NCBI GenBank assembly: GCA_964619555.1
Contig: CAZUDV010000007.1
Span: forward strand, 62,001-126,000
Direction: 5' to 3'
Source: JAGOPY01 sp964619555
GTDB taxonomy: Bacteria > Bacteroidota > Bacteroidia > Bacteroidales > JAGOPY01
DNA length: 64,000 nt
The notes beneath the pieces were generated by a model, which searched no databases, had not been told where the DNA came from, and was given only the letters and a program-made list of their open reading frames with translations. The translations under genes were made by a program, and so were the position numbers. Shown here piece by piece: positions 52,802 through 62,543 of this stretch (within the stretch, counting starts at the first letter, position 1; every line of letters starts with the position of its first letter).

Positions 52802-54316
52802 ATGCCGAATATCCTTCCAGGTATAATTACGATTGTCATTGCAGCTATTGGTGTCTGGATTAGCTGGCTGCTGTTCCGCCGGAAAAAGGATCAATCCGCC
52901 CTTTGGCTGCTGGCTGTCGCCGGTCTTGCTCTCCGCGTTTTCACCGCCGGGGATATGTACCTGCATGAATGGGATGAACGATACCACGCCCTGGTAGCGA
53001 AGAACCTGATCAAGCATCCGCTGGTACCAACTCTTTACGATGATCCGGCACTGCCCTATGATTACCGCGACTGGACGTCCAACCACATCTGGCTGCACAA
53101 GCAGCCGTTGCCACTCTGGGGAATGGCACTCAGCCTGGCCATCTTCGGCGCTAATGAAATTGCGGTCAGGCTGCCTTCCATCCTGCTCACCACCCTTGGC
53201 ATCTGGCTTGTTTTCTTTATCGGCAAATATTACTTCGACCGACGAACCGGTTACCTGGCCGCTTTTTTCTTTGCAATCAACGGGCTGATCCTGGAACTGG
53301 CCGGCGGCCGGATGCCCACGGATCATATCGACATTTTTTTCCTGTTCTTTACTGAACTGGCCGTTTTCTTTTGTGTCCTGTTCGTTAAGAAACAAAGAGG
53401 GATATTCAACATCCTGGCGGGGATCAGCATCGGCCTGGCCATCCTTTCCAAATGGCTGCCGGCCCTGATCGTTTTTCCGGTGTGGCTGCTGCTCGTCCTG
53501 GATTCAGGAAAGTTTAGCCGTAAAGAGATCATCAGTCAGATGGTCTGGCTTGGGTTGTCATCCATCATTGTTTTTCTTCCCTGGCAAATCTACATTCATC
53601 GCGCATTCCCCCAGGAGGCGGCCTGGGAGGCGCAATTCAACTGGCGGCATATCACCGAACCGCTAGAGAACCATACCGGCGAGTTTTATTACTTTCTTAA
53701 CAGGATACGGATCAATTACGGCGAACTGATCTATCTGCCGCTGGCCTGGCTGATCTTCAGGCTCTGGACAAAACCGGCCGAATTAAAGCTATGGTCCCTC
53801 GCGGCCTGGTTCTTTATCCCCCTGATCTTTTTCTCAGCCGTGCAAACCAAGATGCAGGGCTACCTTCTGAATACTTCCCCGGTTCTGTTTATGGTGACCG
53901 CTGCTTTTTTCTGGCGGCTGAACGACTGGAAAAAGCAGGTCAAATACCCCGTTCTCATCAATCTTCTCCTGTTGCTGTTCATCGCCCTGCCGGTCCGGTA
54001 TTCCATCGAACGCTCCAAGCCCTTCCTGAAACTGGAACGGAATCCCGAATGGGTAAAGGAACTGAGAAACATGTCCGGGATTCAGACAGGAGAAACGACC
54101 AACGACCTGCAGGCTTCAGGCCGAAGACCGCTGGACGCTGAAAGTAAAACCATACTCTTCAACTATCCCCGGCCAATAGAAGCCATGTTTTACACGGATA
54201 TGACGGTTTACAAAACGATACCTGACAGCGCTGTGATTCACGGTCTGGAAGAAAAAGGATATGAGGTGCTGATCTATGGGGAGCAATTTTTCAAAATGAA
54301 AGGAGAAGGTCACTGA
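52802..54316 (+). CDS. GT39/ArnT-like polyprenyl-phosphate glycosyltransferase
   Basis: A 504-residue membrane protein with about 11-12 predicted segments. In the first extracytoplasmic loop is HEWDERYHALVAKNL, where the acidic pair matches the catalytic site of PMT/ArnT-type GT-C transferases. It continues with WLHKQPLPLWGMAL and GGRMPTDHIDIFF as in other members. These enzymes move a sugar from a lipid carrier to lipid A, protein or glycan in the periplasm; the acceptor is unknown. The following small gene is 4 bp away. Confidence 0.88.
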   Translation: MPNILPGIITIVIAAIGVWISWLLFRRKKDQSALWLLAVAGLALRVFTAGDMYLHEWDERYHALVAKNLIKHPLVPTLYDDPALPYDYRDWTSNHIWLHKQPLPLWGMALSLAIFGANEIAVRLPSILLTTLGIWLVFFIGKYYFDRRTGYLAAFFFAINGLILELAGGRMPTDHIDIFFLFFTELAVFFCVLFVKKQRGIFNILAGISIGLAILSKWLPALIVFPVWLLLVLDSGKFSRKEIISQMVWLGLSSIIVFLPWQIYIHRAFPQEAAWEAQFNWRHITEPLENHTGEFYYFLNRIRINYGELIYLPLAWLIFRLWTKPAELKLWSLAAWFFIPLIFFSAVQTKMQGYLLNTSPVLFMVTAAFFWRLNDWKKQVKYPVLINLLLLLFIALPVRYSIERSKPFLKLERNPEWVKELRNMSGIQTGETTNDLQASGRRPLDAESKTILFNYPRPIEAMFYTDMTVYKTIPDSAVIHGLEEKGYEVLIYGEQFFKMKGEGH

Positions 54317-54320
54317 TACA

Positions 54321-54575
54321 ATGGATTTAAAAGAAAATAAAGGTTTGGTCGAAGTATTTGCCGGTAATAACTGGCATACCGGCATCGTCAAAAGCCTGCT
54401 TGAAAATGCAGGCATCGAAACTTATCTGAAAGATGAGATCATGGGTACCTTCAATCCCTGGTGGACTGCGCCGGGAGGTGCGGGGGCCATTAAAGTTTTC
54501 GTGTCAGGCCGGGATTTTGAAGAAGCCAGCATCATTGTCGCTGAATTTGAAAAGAATATGGAATTAAAACATTAA
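54321..54575 (+). CDS. DUF2007-like small protein
   Basis: An 84-residue cytoplasmic protein with the DUF2007-type layout VEVFAGNNWHTGIVKSLLENAGIETYLKDE followed by IKVFVSGRDFEEASIIVAEF, a ferredoxin-like signal-transducing fold (putative). Function is unknown. It lies 4 bp after the glycosyltransferase gene and 13 bp before a secreted protein gene, suggesting one transcript. Confidence 0.78.
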   Translation: MDLKENKGLVEVFAGNNWHTGIVKSLLENAGIETYLKDEIMGTFNPWWTAPGGAGAIKVFVSGRDFEEASIIVAEFEKNMELKH

Positions 54576-54588
54576 ACGAAAATCTTAA

Positions 54589-55236
54589 ATGACCATCATG
54601 AAACATTTCCTGAAAAGGTTTCTGCTGAGCGGTATTGTCCTGCTTGGTTCAGTTATGGGTGCCGCCGGCCAGGTGGCCGATTTTGAAGGCATCATCACCT
54701 TTAAACAAACCGCGGGAGCAAATCCGGATCCTGCCAAAGCCGACCAGCTAAAGCAATTTTTCGGGGACAGCGTGAGGGTGTATATCAGGGGGAACGATTA
54801 CAAGCAGCATTACCGGAACTCAAAATGGATCCAGGAAGTGACCTACCTGAGCTCCCAGAACAAATACTATATGGTCTTCCAGAAATTCGATACGCTTTAT
54901 TCAGTGGACTGCGGGAAACCGGACGAAAACTTTACCGTTGCCATAGATTCAAATGACCGAATGACCATCCTGGGTTATGAGTGCATCAAGCTCGTCATGC
55001 AGGGGGAAAGGACGAAGAAAACCTATTACTTCGCTCCTGCCCTTCCCCTGGTGAATGTTGATTATTCAAGACATAAGATGGGCGGATATGACCTGTATTA
55101 CCGCTATGCCAGATCCGTGTACCTCTATCTCAAAGTTGAAAACCAGGCCGGAGTTCACGAACTGACCGCTGTAAAAGTGGATAAGAGAAAGCTGCCCGAC
55201 AAGGTTTTTGCACTGCTTCCTTTACCCAAAAAATGA
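54589..55236 (+). CDS. Exported DUF4412/GLPGLI-like protein
   Basis: A 215-residue protein with a signal peptide (KRFLLSGIVLLGSVMGAAGQ) and a beta-rich mature part. Segments are DFEGIITFKQTAG, VRVYIRGNDYKQHY, ILGYECIKLVMQGERTKKTYYFAP and PLPLV. These resemble the DUF4412/GLPGLI group of Bacteroidota exported proteins. No enzymatic motif is visible. An ATG 9 bp downstream (54598) is an equally good start. Confidence 0.72.
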   Translation: MTIMKHFLKRFLLSGIVLLGSVMGAAGQVADFEGIITFKQTAGANPDPAKADQLKQFFGDSVRVYIRGNDYKQHYRNSKWIQEVTYLSSQNKYYMVFQKFDTLYSVDCGKPDENFTVAIDSNDRMTILGYECIKLVMQGERTKKTYYFAPALPLVNVDYSRHKMGGYDLYYRYARSVYLYLKVENQAGVHELTAVKVDKRKLPDKVFALLPLPKK

Positions 55237-55260
55237 CGGAATATTCCTGCTTACTTTGTT

Positions 55261-55992
55261 TCAATGAGTTCCGACCGGAACCGCATCTTCCATGATCAAC
55301 GCGTAGGTGTAACCCGCTCCGAAATCCCTGTTCAGGTTTATGGTTCCTGAGAAAGTAATGATCTCCCCAACAAGGGGCACATCATCGGTAGTCACGGTCA
55401 GGTCGAAATTTTCGCCGTCGGCGGTACCGTCCTGCATATGAACCCAGTTCCTGCCCATAATTCCTTCATTCACCTTGGTGACCTGTCCTTTCACCTTAAC
55501 GATCTTACCTTCATAATTCTTACGGTCAGCATACAAATCAGCTATTGAAACACTGCCTTCGGGCTGGTCAATTTTAATGTCCAGCTTATTCAGCACTGGT
55601 TTCATCGGTATGTCGCCGGTCACGCCACCTGGCATTTGCCCGGGCATCTCATGGGAAATGGGATGATCGCTGATCATATCTACGAAATAAACGACGTCAA
55701 AAGTCCGGTTCAATTCCTGGCTCTCGAAATTGTCCATCTTCAGTCCGCCCTCAAAGTAAACCAGGTCGCCGGTCCGGTAATCCCCTTTCAAAACGGCAAT
55801 CCATTGCTCTTCTTCATATTTTTCAACCCGCAGATAAGTATATGATGATGTCTGCAGCACTTCCTTGATTTCAGCGCCACTTCCGTCATCTTTTACCGAG
55901 GCTGTTTTCCCTTTATTGGGCCCCAGCTGGCAGGAGGCAAGCAGAATAACAGAGAAGGTCAGGAAGGCAAAGGCCTTGATAAAATTTTTCAT
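55261..55992 (-). CDS. Lipoprotein with OB-fold (tRNA_anti-like) domain
   Basis: A 243-residue SPII lipoprotein (lipobox LASC, Cys21). Two weakly similar parts are seen: a first segment EVLQTSSYTYLRVEKYEEEQWIAVLKGDYRTGDLVYF and, near the C-terminus, an OB-fold-like KNYEGKIVKVKGQVTKVNEGIMGRNWVHMQDG. A methionine-rich linker (HEMPGQMPGG) joins them. OB-fold lipoproteins of this type are of unknown function. It is convergent with the DUF4412-like gene and divergent from ilvA. Confidence 0.75.
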   Translation of the reverse strand: MKNFIKAFAFLTFSVILLASCQLGPNKGKTASVKDDGSGAEIKEVLQTSSYTYLRVEKYEEEQWIAVLKGDYRTGDLVYFEGGLKMDNFESQELNRTFDVVYFVDMISDHPISHEMPGQMPGGVTGDIPMKPVLNKLDIKIDQPEGSVSIADLYADRKNYEGKIVKVKGQVTKVNEGIMGRNWVHMQDGTADGENFDLTVTTDDVPLVGEIITFSGTINLNRDFGAGYTYALIMEDAVPVGTH

Positions 55993-56152
55993 GTCGTAAA
56001 TTGAATTAATTCAGAATGCAAAAATATGATAAGATTTTAATATTTACATAGAAAGTAACGGCTAATCCTCTTTCATGGCCGAATGTCATGCTGACTCAAG
56101 AGAATATTCCACTACCTTTAATCTTTCAAATCCACAAAGCGGTAATTCCACC

Positions 56153-57370
56153 ATGAACAACCTGCCCGATTACGCCGATATTGTTAAAGCCCAGATGAGG
56201 CTCAAGGGAATTGTAAAGGTAACATCCCTGGAAAGAACTAAATCCTTCTCCATCATGTCTGGGGCCAATGTCTTTATGAAGCTTGAGAACCTGCAGTCGA
56301 CCGGTTCTTTCAAGGTACGCGGGGCATACAACAAGATCAGCAGCCTGGATAAAAAGGACCTGGGACACGGTGTCGTTTGTGCATCTGCCGGCAACCACGC
56401 GCAGGGAGTTGCCTTCGGTGCCAGGGCCATGGGCCTGAAAGCGACGGTTTTCATGCCGGTCTTCACCCCGCCCCTCAAAGTGATTGCCACCCGGAGTTAT
56501 GGCGCCGATGTGCAACTCGTGGGCGAAACGTTCGATGATGCCCTGGCCGCTGCCAAAAAATTCCAGGAGGCATCCGGGGCTGTTTTCATCCATGCTTTCG
56601 ATGACCCGGAAGTGATCGCCGGACAGGGAACGATCGGTCTGGAGATTTTCCAGGCACTGGAAGCAGTTCAGGATGTCGTGGTGCCCATCGGTGGAGGGGG
56701 CTTGATCTCCGGAATAGCGATCGCGCTGAAAACCATTAATCCTGAAATCAGGATCATCGGAGTGGAACCGGAAGGCGCTGCCTCTATGAAACAATCGCTG
56801 CTGAATGGCAAGCCGGAAAAACTCACCAGTATGAGCACCATCGCCGATGGGATTGCAGTCAAAACCCCCGGAAACCTGACCTTCGAGATTGCCAGGCAAT
56901 ATGTGGATGAAGTTATTACCGTGACTGATGAGGAAATTGCCCACGCGGCTTACCTTCTGCTGCAAAGGGCGAAGATCCTGGCGGAACCGGCAGGAGTTGC
57001 CTCCATGGCTGCAGTTTTGTACAAAAAACTGGATTTCCCCGGACGAAATGTTGTCCCTGTAATCAGCGGGGGAAATATCAATATGGGACTTCTGGAACAG
57101 ATCATGGAAAAAGGTATGATGAAGGAAGGACTGCGGGCCAGGATCGCCGTGCTCATACCGGATATGCCGGGAGAGCTCAAATCCATCATCAGCATCCTGG
57201 AAAGCCTGTTTGCCAATATCAACGAAATTTCGCACGAACGGTCCACCACGACGGTTCCTATCGGGCATGTCCTGGTTACGATCACCTTTAACCTGCAGCA
57301 GACAGAACAGTTGGATACGCTGTGCAGAACCCTGGAAGGAAAAATGAAAAAGTTTGAGGTTTTGCAGTAA
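56153..57370 (+). CDS. ilvA: Threonine ammonia-lyase with ACT domain
   Basis: A 405-residue PLP enzyme that converts threonine to 2-oxobutanoate, the first step to isoleucine. The PLP lysine is Lys54 (STGSFKVRGAY). Other sites are ASAGNHAQGVAFG and the phosphate-binding glycine loop VPIGGGGLISG. The C-terminal ACT-type domain (about 325-405; GLRARIAVLIPDMPGELKSI) suggests allosteric control, like the catabolic or short biosynthetic class. The ATG at 56153 is chosen over one at 56075, which adds an atypical 26-residue leader. RidA, which handles its imine products, is also encoded in the window. Confidence 0.93.
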   Translation: MNNLPDYADIVKAQMRLKGIVKVTSLERTKSFSIMSGANVFMKLENLQSTGSFKVRGAYNKISSLDKKDLGHGVVCASAGNHAQGVAFGARAMGLKATVFMPVFTPPLKVIATRSYGADVQLVGETFDDALAAAKKFQEASGAVFIHAFDDPEVIAGQGTIGLEIFQALEAVQDVVVPIGGGGLISGIAIALKTINPEIRIIGVEPEGAASMKQSLLNGKPEKLTSMSTIADGIAVKTPGNLTFEIARQYVDEVITVTDEEIAHAAYLLLQRAKILAEPAGVASMAAVLYKKLDFPGRNVVPVISGGNINMGLLEQIMEKGMMKEGLRARIAVLIPDMPGELKSIISILESLFANINEISHERSTTTVPIGHVLVTITFNLQQTEQLDTLCRTLEGKMKKFEVLQ

Positions 57371-57437
57371 TCGTTCTGATTTTTAATAAATTTACACAAC
57401 CTGAGTTTTCCTTTTCGACCTGTTTAATTCAAATAAT

Positions 57438-58301
57438 ATGAAAAGGCGTATTGTATTTTCCGTTCTGATGATACCGCTGCTTTTGACCGGCCAAGTTCAG
57501 TCCCAGGGCACCATCTACGTAAATCCGTATTACAAGGCCAATTATATCTTCCAGGAAGGATTTTGGGTATACCGTGATACCCTTACCGGCGAGACCGACA
57601 GCTGTTCGCTGGAAAGCGTTCATCATGGATTTTACAGCCCGAATCCGGTCTTCACCGATTATCGTGAATTCTACAAAGTATGGTATTTCAGTCACTCTAC
57701 CGGTACCATTTATAACGATCATTTTATGGACTACCTCTGGCGAATAAACGGTGGAGGCGAATGGGGGGAACTGGGCCAGCCGGTAATGATGGTCAATTAC
57801 TACGGCCCCATGATGGGTGGCTACAATGGCTACGAGATCTTAGCTATTCTGGATTCCATCGTGCTGCAGAATTATGTCTTTTATAATGCAGCCTGGAGCC
57901 ATATTGAGGAAGAAGAGCAGTATCAACCCGAATTTGAATTTGATACTGATCTGTATTATGTGCCGGGAGTAGGATTGGCCAGGAAAGAATATACGGATGA
58001 TAACCTTGTCCATCACGTGTGGGAATTGATGAATTATGAGAATAGTCCGCTGACAGGCACTTCAGAAGTCAGCACTATGCCTGATGAAATAATAATTTAC
58101 CCGAATCCCTGCCATGACATGATATTTATTACCGGAAGGGATAGCTATCATTGTAATATCTTTGACCTGTCCGGAAAATTATTGTACCAGGGGGAAGGAA
58201 TAAAATGGAATGTTCGCTTTTTGCCCCCTGGGATTTATCTCATGTTACTAATTAATGAAAGAAGCAATTTGACAAAAACAGAAAAGTTGATAAGATACTG
58301 A
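57438..58301 (+). CDS. Secreted protein with T9SS sorting domain, unknown function
   Basis: A 287-residue exported protein with a signal peptide (to about VQSQG), a beta-rich central part without recognised motif (rich in Tyr, with WSHIEEEEQYQPEFEFD) and a C-terminal T9SS sorting domain (from MPDEIIIYPNPCHDM to KLIRY). It resembles other single-gene T9SS cargo. It follows ilvA by 67 bp and is separate from the next lipoprotein by 96 bp. Confidence 0.75.
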   Translation: MKRRIVFSVLMIPLLLTGQVQSQGTIYVNPYYKANYIFQEGFWVYRDTLTGETDSCSLESVHHGFYSPNPVFTDYREFYKVWYFSHSTGTIYNDHFMDYLWRINGGGEWGELGQPVMMVNYYGPMMGGYNGYEILAILDSIVLQNYVFYNAAWSHIEEEEQYQPEFEFDTDLYYVPGVGLARKEYTDDNLVHHVWELMNYENSPLTGTSEVSTMPDEIIIYPNPCHDMIFITGRDSYHCNIFDLSGKLLYQGEGIKWNVRFLPPGIYLMLLINERSNLTKTEKLIRY

Positions 58302-58397
58302 CCTGATTAACAATTGTTATTTAACTTCACCATATTGACCAAACCCTCCCGGTACAGCAGAAATCTGAATTTTCCGGGACTTTAATACCAAATTGAG

Positions 58398-60209
58398 ATG
58401 AAAAGAGCTTTTTACTTCTTTTTTATCCTCACCACCCTGTTGTTTAGCTGTGACAAGCCTGAAAGAAAAGGCGACCTGAATGTTACAGTGGTCGTTAATG
58501 GATACTACCCGGCTGAAAACGCCTTTGTCTATACCAAGCCCTCGTCGCGGGATGGCATTACGGATGAATTTGGTTCTGTGCTTTTAAAGGGCATTGAGAC
58601 AGGAAGTTATGAAGTCTATGCAAACATGGATAATATCGGCTCAGGAAAATCCGCCGTCAATATCAAGGCGGATGAACTCAATGAGGTAACTATCAATGTC
58701 ATACAGGGAATATTTACCGGGGAAGCGCCGACAATTAGCATTAATTCTCCTGTATCTCCGGCGGAATTCTATGAGGATGAAAATATTTATTTCAGCGCTC
58801 TCATCGAAGATGATGAAACCCCGCCCCAGGACATTTCCGTGGAATGGTTCAGTGACCTGGATGGTGTGATCTTTTCCGGGAACCCTGATCAATCGGGCTT
58901 ATCATCTTTTAATACAAATTCGCTTTCGAAAGGGGTCCATCTGATCACTGTTAAAGCGGTTGATGAAGATGATTTCCAGTCCAGTAAGACCATCCAGGTA
59001 AGTACCAATGCTATAAAAGGGGTAACCCTGAATACCCCTGAGTTAGTGAATGGAAACGTAGTTCTTAAGTGGACAAAATTCGAAGGCAGTGATTTTCTGA
59101 TGTATGAAGTCTTTCGCACCGATGAAAATTGCTCGGATGCTGGCAAGGAACTTCTGGCCACCATCGGGGATATCAATCAGACGAGCTTTACCGACAGCCT
59201 TGTCCCCCTTGCGTACCAGGCCTGTTATTTTATCCGCGTAACCAACATTCAGGACCAATACCGCAACAGTAACACGCAACTGGTTAACCTGCCTGATGGC
59301 CACCTGTTCAATTTCATCCCATCCGACTTCCTGAAACATCCGACCGAAAAAATCATTTATCTCGTAGATAAAGGAGGGCAGAAACTGATCAAATTCAATT
59401 ACGAACTGATGCAGGTTTCGGATGAAGTCAACCTGCAAGGGACTGTTGGTTATTGCGATATCGGTGATAACGGTTTCGGTTATGAGATTTATATTCCTGG
59501 CAATGATGGATGGATTTACGTATACAATGCTGCAGACCTGAGTCTCGTCACTTCCATCCTGACCGGGCTGCCAACGGCTTCCTGTGTGGTTAACGGCCTG
59601 GGGCATGTCATCGCATCCGTTCAACCCAGTCCATGGTGGGAACAGCCTGTCAGGACCTATTCCAGGGCCACCGGCATCAATCTCGACGGTAACGGGGATT
59701 TTGAAAGAGACCGCCTCCGGATGATCCCCGGTAAAAATGAACTAATTTCCATCTCTACCACGGTCAGCCCTGTCGATATGGAATATTTCAGGCTGGATGA
59801 AAATGGTATGATCGTGCTTCACCAGGATGATCAGTACCACGGGGACTACCCACTGAATCCTAATATCTTCAGGATCTCCGATAATGGCGAATACGCTATT
59901 ACCGCTAGCGAAGGGGCCGTTTACCTCGCCAACAGTTCCATGGAATATAAAGGCCAGCTGCAGCATGGCACCCTGTCATTTTCTGACTTTGCCTTCAGCG
60001 ATGACGGGTCTGTCATCTATGCCGGGACCAGCAACCGGAAATCTGTTCAGATCGGCCACTACCCTTCCCTGATCAGGGATGATGAGATCCTCACCAAAGG
60101 CTTTCCCAAGTTTGTCCTGAGAGATGGTCAGCGGTTGATCCTTCTCAGTATACCGGAAGATAATTCCACCATCTCTGGTATCGAAATTATTGACCTCCAG
60201 GCAATTTAG
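58398..60209 (+). CDS. Large surface lipoprotein with Ig/Fn3 and beta-propeller-like parts
   Basis: A 603-residue SPII lipoprotein (lipobox LFSC, Cys18). Regions are a CarboxypepD_reg-like sandwich (about 25-110), an Ig-like domain (about 115-205, ending SKTIQVS), an Fn3-like domain (about 205-300, LNTPELVNGNVVLKWTKF) and a C-terminal beta-propeller-like repeat region (about 310-600, with IIYLVDKGGQKLIKFN, IYVYNAADLSLV and VIYAGTSNRKSVQIG). No catalytic motif is seen. It may bind protein or glycan at the surface. Confidence 0.72.
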   Translation: MKRAFYFFFILTTLLFSCDKPERKGDLNVTVVVNGYYPAENAFVYTKPSSRDGITDEFGSVLLKGIETGSYEVYANMDNIGSGKSAVNIKADELNEVTINVIQGIFTGEAPTISINSPVSPAEFYEDENIYFSALIEDDETPPQDISVEWFSDLDGVIFSGNPDQSGLSSFNTNSLSKGVHLITVKAVDEDDFQSSKTIQVSTNAIKGVTLNTPELVNGNVVLKWTKFEGSDFLMYEVFRTDENCSDAGKELLATIGDINQTSFTDSLVPLAYQACYFIRVTNIQDQYRNSNTQLVNLPDGHLFNFIPSDFLKHPTEKIIYLVDKGGQKLIKFNYELMQVSDEVNLQGTVGYCDIGDNGFGYEIYIPGNDGWIYVYNAADLSLVTSILTGLPTASCVVNGLGHVIASVQPSPWWEQPVRTYSRATGINLDGNGDFERDRLRMIPGKNELISISTTVSPVDMEYFRLDENGMIVLHQDDQYHGDYPLNPNIFRISDNGEYAITASEGAVYLANSSMEYKGQLQHGTLSFSDFAFSDDGSVIYAGTSNRKSVQIGHYPSLIRDDEILTKGFPKFVLRDGQRLILLSIPEDNSTISGIEIIDLQAI

Positions 60210-60312
60210 CCGATCAGTAAACATTTCGCGAAAGTATCTGTTAACTCTTTGGTAGTGATTGTTTCATTACCGGAGAAGAAAAAAACTATTAACTCAATCG
60301 AACAGATTTGTT

Positions 60313-60849
60313 ATGAATACAACAACAAAATGGGCATCTGACCCTGCTCACAGTGAAATACTCTTTAAAGTCAAGCACATGATGATCACCCATGTCAAGG
60401 GCGAATTCAGAAAATTCAGCATTGAAGCCGAATCGGACGGGCATCAATTCATCGGTTCCAGCATCCGGGTAACCATCGATGCCGATTCGGTTTTCACGAA
60501 CAATGAGGATCGCGACAAACACCTGAGAAGTGCGGACTTCTTCGATGTCGGTAATTATAAAGAATTGACATTCACAGGTAAAACAATCAGGAAAACCGGT
60601 GAGAGGACATTCGAACTGACCGGTGACCTGTTCATCAGGGGGATCAGCAAGGAAATTACGCTGGAAGTGGAATTGGGTGGCATCAATAAAGATCCTTATG
60701 GCAAATTGAAAGCAGGATTTTCACTAAACGGAACCATCAATCGAAAAGAATGGGAATTGAACTGGAATACAGCCCTGGAAGCCGGCGGGATCCTGGTGAG
60801 CGATGAAGTGAATATTCAGGTCGAGGTCCAGCTGGCGGTCCGGTCATGA
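60313..60849 (+). CDS. YceI family lipid-binding protein, cytoplasmic form
   Basis: A 178-residue lipocalin-like YceI protein with segments WASDPAHSEILFKVKHMMITHVKGEF, RDKHLRSADFFDVGNYKELTF and FIRGISKEITLEVEL. YceI proteins bind polyisoprenoid or amide lipids. Many are periplasmic, but this copy starts directly at the domain without a signal peptide. The ATG at 60313 is used; the ORF extension to 60259 is basic and unlike the family. Confidence 0.9.
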   Translation: MNTTTKWASDPAHSEILFKVKHMMITHVKGEFRKFSIEAESDGHQFIGSSIRVTIDADSVFTNNEDRDKHLRSADFFDVGNYKELTFTGKTIRKTGERTFELTGDLFIRGISKEITLEVELGGINKDPYGKLKAGFSLNGTINRKEWELNWNTALEAGGILVSDEVNIQVEVQLAVRS

Positions 60850-60923
60850 AAAAATACGGTGGAACATCCGAACTTTCTGAATAATTCCAGGCCTCCGATA
60901 AATAATTGGATTTTAAGTATAAG

Positions 60924-60967
60924 AAGAACCGGCCAGCCTTTGCAGAGAAAAGTCTGAGCCGGTTCTT
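60924..60967. terminator. Hairpin between convergent genes
   Basis: AAGAACCGGC pairs exactly with GCCGGTTCTT across a 24-bp loop. It lies between the convergent YceI gene and the HEEFH barrel gene and could stop transcription from both sides, although T-runs are short. Confidence 0.55.
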
Positions 60968-60997
60968 TACCGATGAATTACAATAAGATCTGAATGT

Positions 60998-62359
60998 TTA
61001 TCTTTCAGAAAGATCATACCTGATCCCGATTCTGAAATTAAATTTATCTTCGAGATAAGGATTTCCAATCATCCAGCCGGCTGATTTATACGATGCATTT
61101 ACCGCAGCGGAAAATCCTTTTCCTACTGCATATTTTGCCCCCAATTCCAGTGCCCCGCCCAACTTTCCTTGCTCATCATAAAAACGCTGATTTTCAGGCT
61201 GGGACCACACATTTAAAGTCCCGCCAAGGTCAATGGATTTATTCCTGAACGGTTTAAGATCATATATTCCATATTGTACTCCGAAAAATCCTTTTTCATA
61301 ATTGTTGTAGCTGTGAAAAGCGAACAGCTGATTGTAGGACTTTAACCGGAAGGGAATGAATACTGCAATGTCGTTGCCGAAATGGGTCGGGGAATATTGC
61401 ACAAAAGCGTTAAAACTGAAAGAAGGGCTTATCTCAAACCGGTTGAACAGAAAAATGGCTGGATTGACAAAGTTTAGCAAAGCGAGGTTTTTCTGTTTCT
61501 TCAGGTAATCCTGTTCTTCATCCGAAAGATCGCTGAAACCGATTCTGCGGTTTACCCCTTCGCCTTCAGGAAAAGGATCCCGGTCGGTATACGGGTCCTC
61601 CGGATTGAACATATCATTGATCCATGCCGTAAGGTCAGCGCCTGCATAATCCCGATAGTATGGATTCTTATCTTCATGCTCAGGGGCGATGACCTTTACA
61701 GAATCACTCTTCGAACTGGCAGAGAAATGGAAATAATCCCAGACATAATAGGCGTTATAGAGATAAAAAGGATTTTTATAAAAAGTTCTCTGGTAATAGA
61801 AATCCTGAATGACATTCACCTGTGTCAGGTAATTTTCCGATTGAACACCGCTGACGTAAGAATAAAGCAGTCCTTCCAGATGGTCTCGCTTTAAAACCGT
61901 AAGATCTTCATCGGTCAGGCCATAAACCGTTCCATCCCATCGATTGAAAATCCAGTTGCCGTTTAAAGCCGGCTGACCATTCACCCCGAGTACAGACCGG
62001 TGGAATTCTTCATGGGTATAAACCCCAAGCGGGATTGGCAGCTCGCTTCCGTATTTTGAAAACACCAGCCCGAGTACGTACTTAAGCCCAACATTGGCAA
62101 TTTTTAGGCCGGTGGTGTTCTTATTATTCTGAATGATCAGGTTGCCCAACTCGTCTATACCCCAGAAGCTCAAATCATAAAGATCGTTTGATAGTTCAAC
62201 GGATTGCATCATGGATGGGTACTGTGCCTCTGACTGGAAGTTTTGAGGAAAATCCAGCAATGACAGTGAAAGCCTGAGTTTGTAAGTGGTTGTGTCCTGC
62301 CCGATTGTGAAATGCACGGAAAAGGCCAGAACGATAAGCATTAAAGCTGTTTTTTTCAT
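60998..62359 (-). CDS. Outer-membrane protein with HEEFH motif, unknown function
   Basis: A 453-residue exported protein (signal peptide 1-20). The N-terminal part has SFWGIDELGNLIIQNNKN and then YTHEEFHRSVLGVNG, an HExxH motif that could bind zinc. The second half (from about 300) shows alternating strands typical of an outer-membrane barrel (FEISPSFSFNAFVQYSPTHFG, GFFGVQYGIYDL, FSAAVNASYKSAGW). A barrel with a peptidase-like zinc motif is uncommon. No known family is proposed. The flanking genes do not explain it. Confidence 0.7.
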   Translation of the reverse strand: MKKTALMLIVLAFSVHFTIGQDTTTYKLRLSLSLLDFPQNFQSEAQYPSMMQSVELSNDLYDLSFWGIDELGNLIIQNNKNTTGLKIANVGLKYVLGLVFSKYGSELPIPLGVYTHEEFHRSVLGVNGQPALNGNWIFNRWDGTVYGLTDEDLTVLKRDHLEGLLYSYVSGVQSENYLTQVNVIQDFYYQRTFYKNPFYLYNAYYVWDYFHFSASSKSDSVKVIAPEHEDKNPYYRDYAGADLTAWINDMFNPEDPYTDRDPFPEGEGVNRRIGFSDLSDEEQDYLKKQKNLALLNFVNPAIFLFNRFEISPSFSFNAFVQYSPTHFGNDIAVFIPFRLKSYNQLFAFHSYNNYEKGFFGVQYGIYDLKPFRNKSIDLGGTLNVWSQPENQRFYDEQGKLGGALELGAKYAVGKGFSAAVNASYKSAGWMIGNPYLEDKFNFRIGIRYDLSER

Positions 62360-62543
62360 GGTTTAAGGATTTATTGGTATTAACACTAATAAAAGGGTGT
62401 GTTTACCCTGGTTTTCAGAGAATAACAGTTAAAAATTAAATGAAAATAAAATAGAAGATGACCTGGCCAATTATTGATAACAAGTCATGAAGAAAATTGT
62501 TCACCGGTTTACCGGACCGGAAAGAAGTCAATCAGATTTCCGC

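Noticed and set aside
56126..57268. Long open frame opposite ilvA
   Set aside because: It is the antisense shadow of a clear threonine ammonia-lyase, with no family motif of its own.
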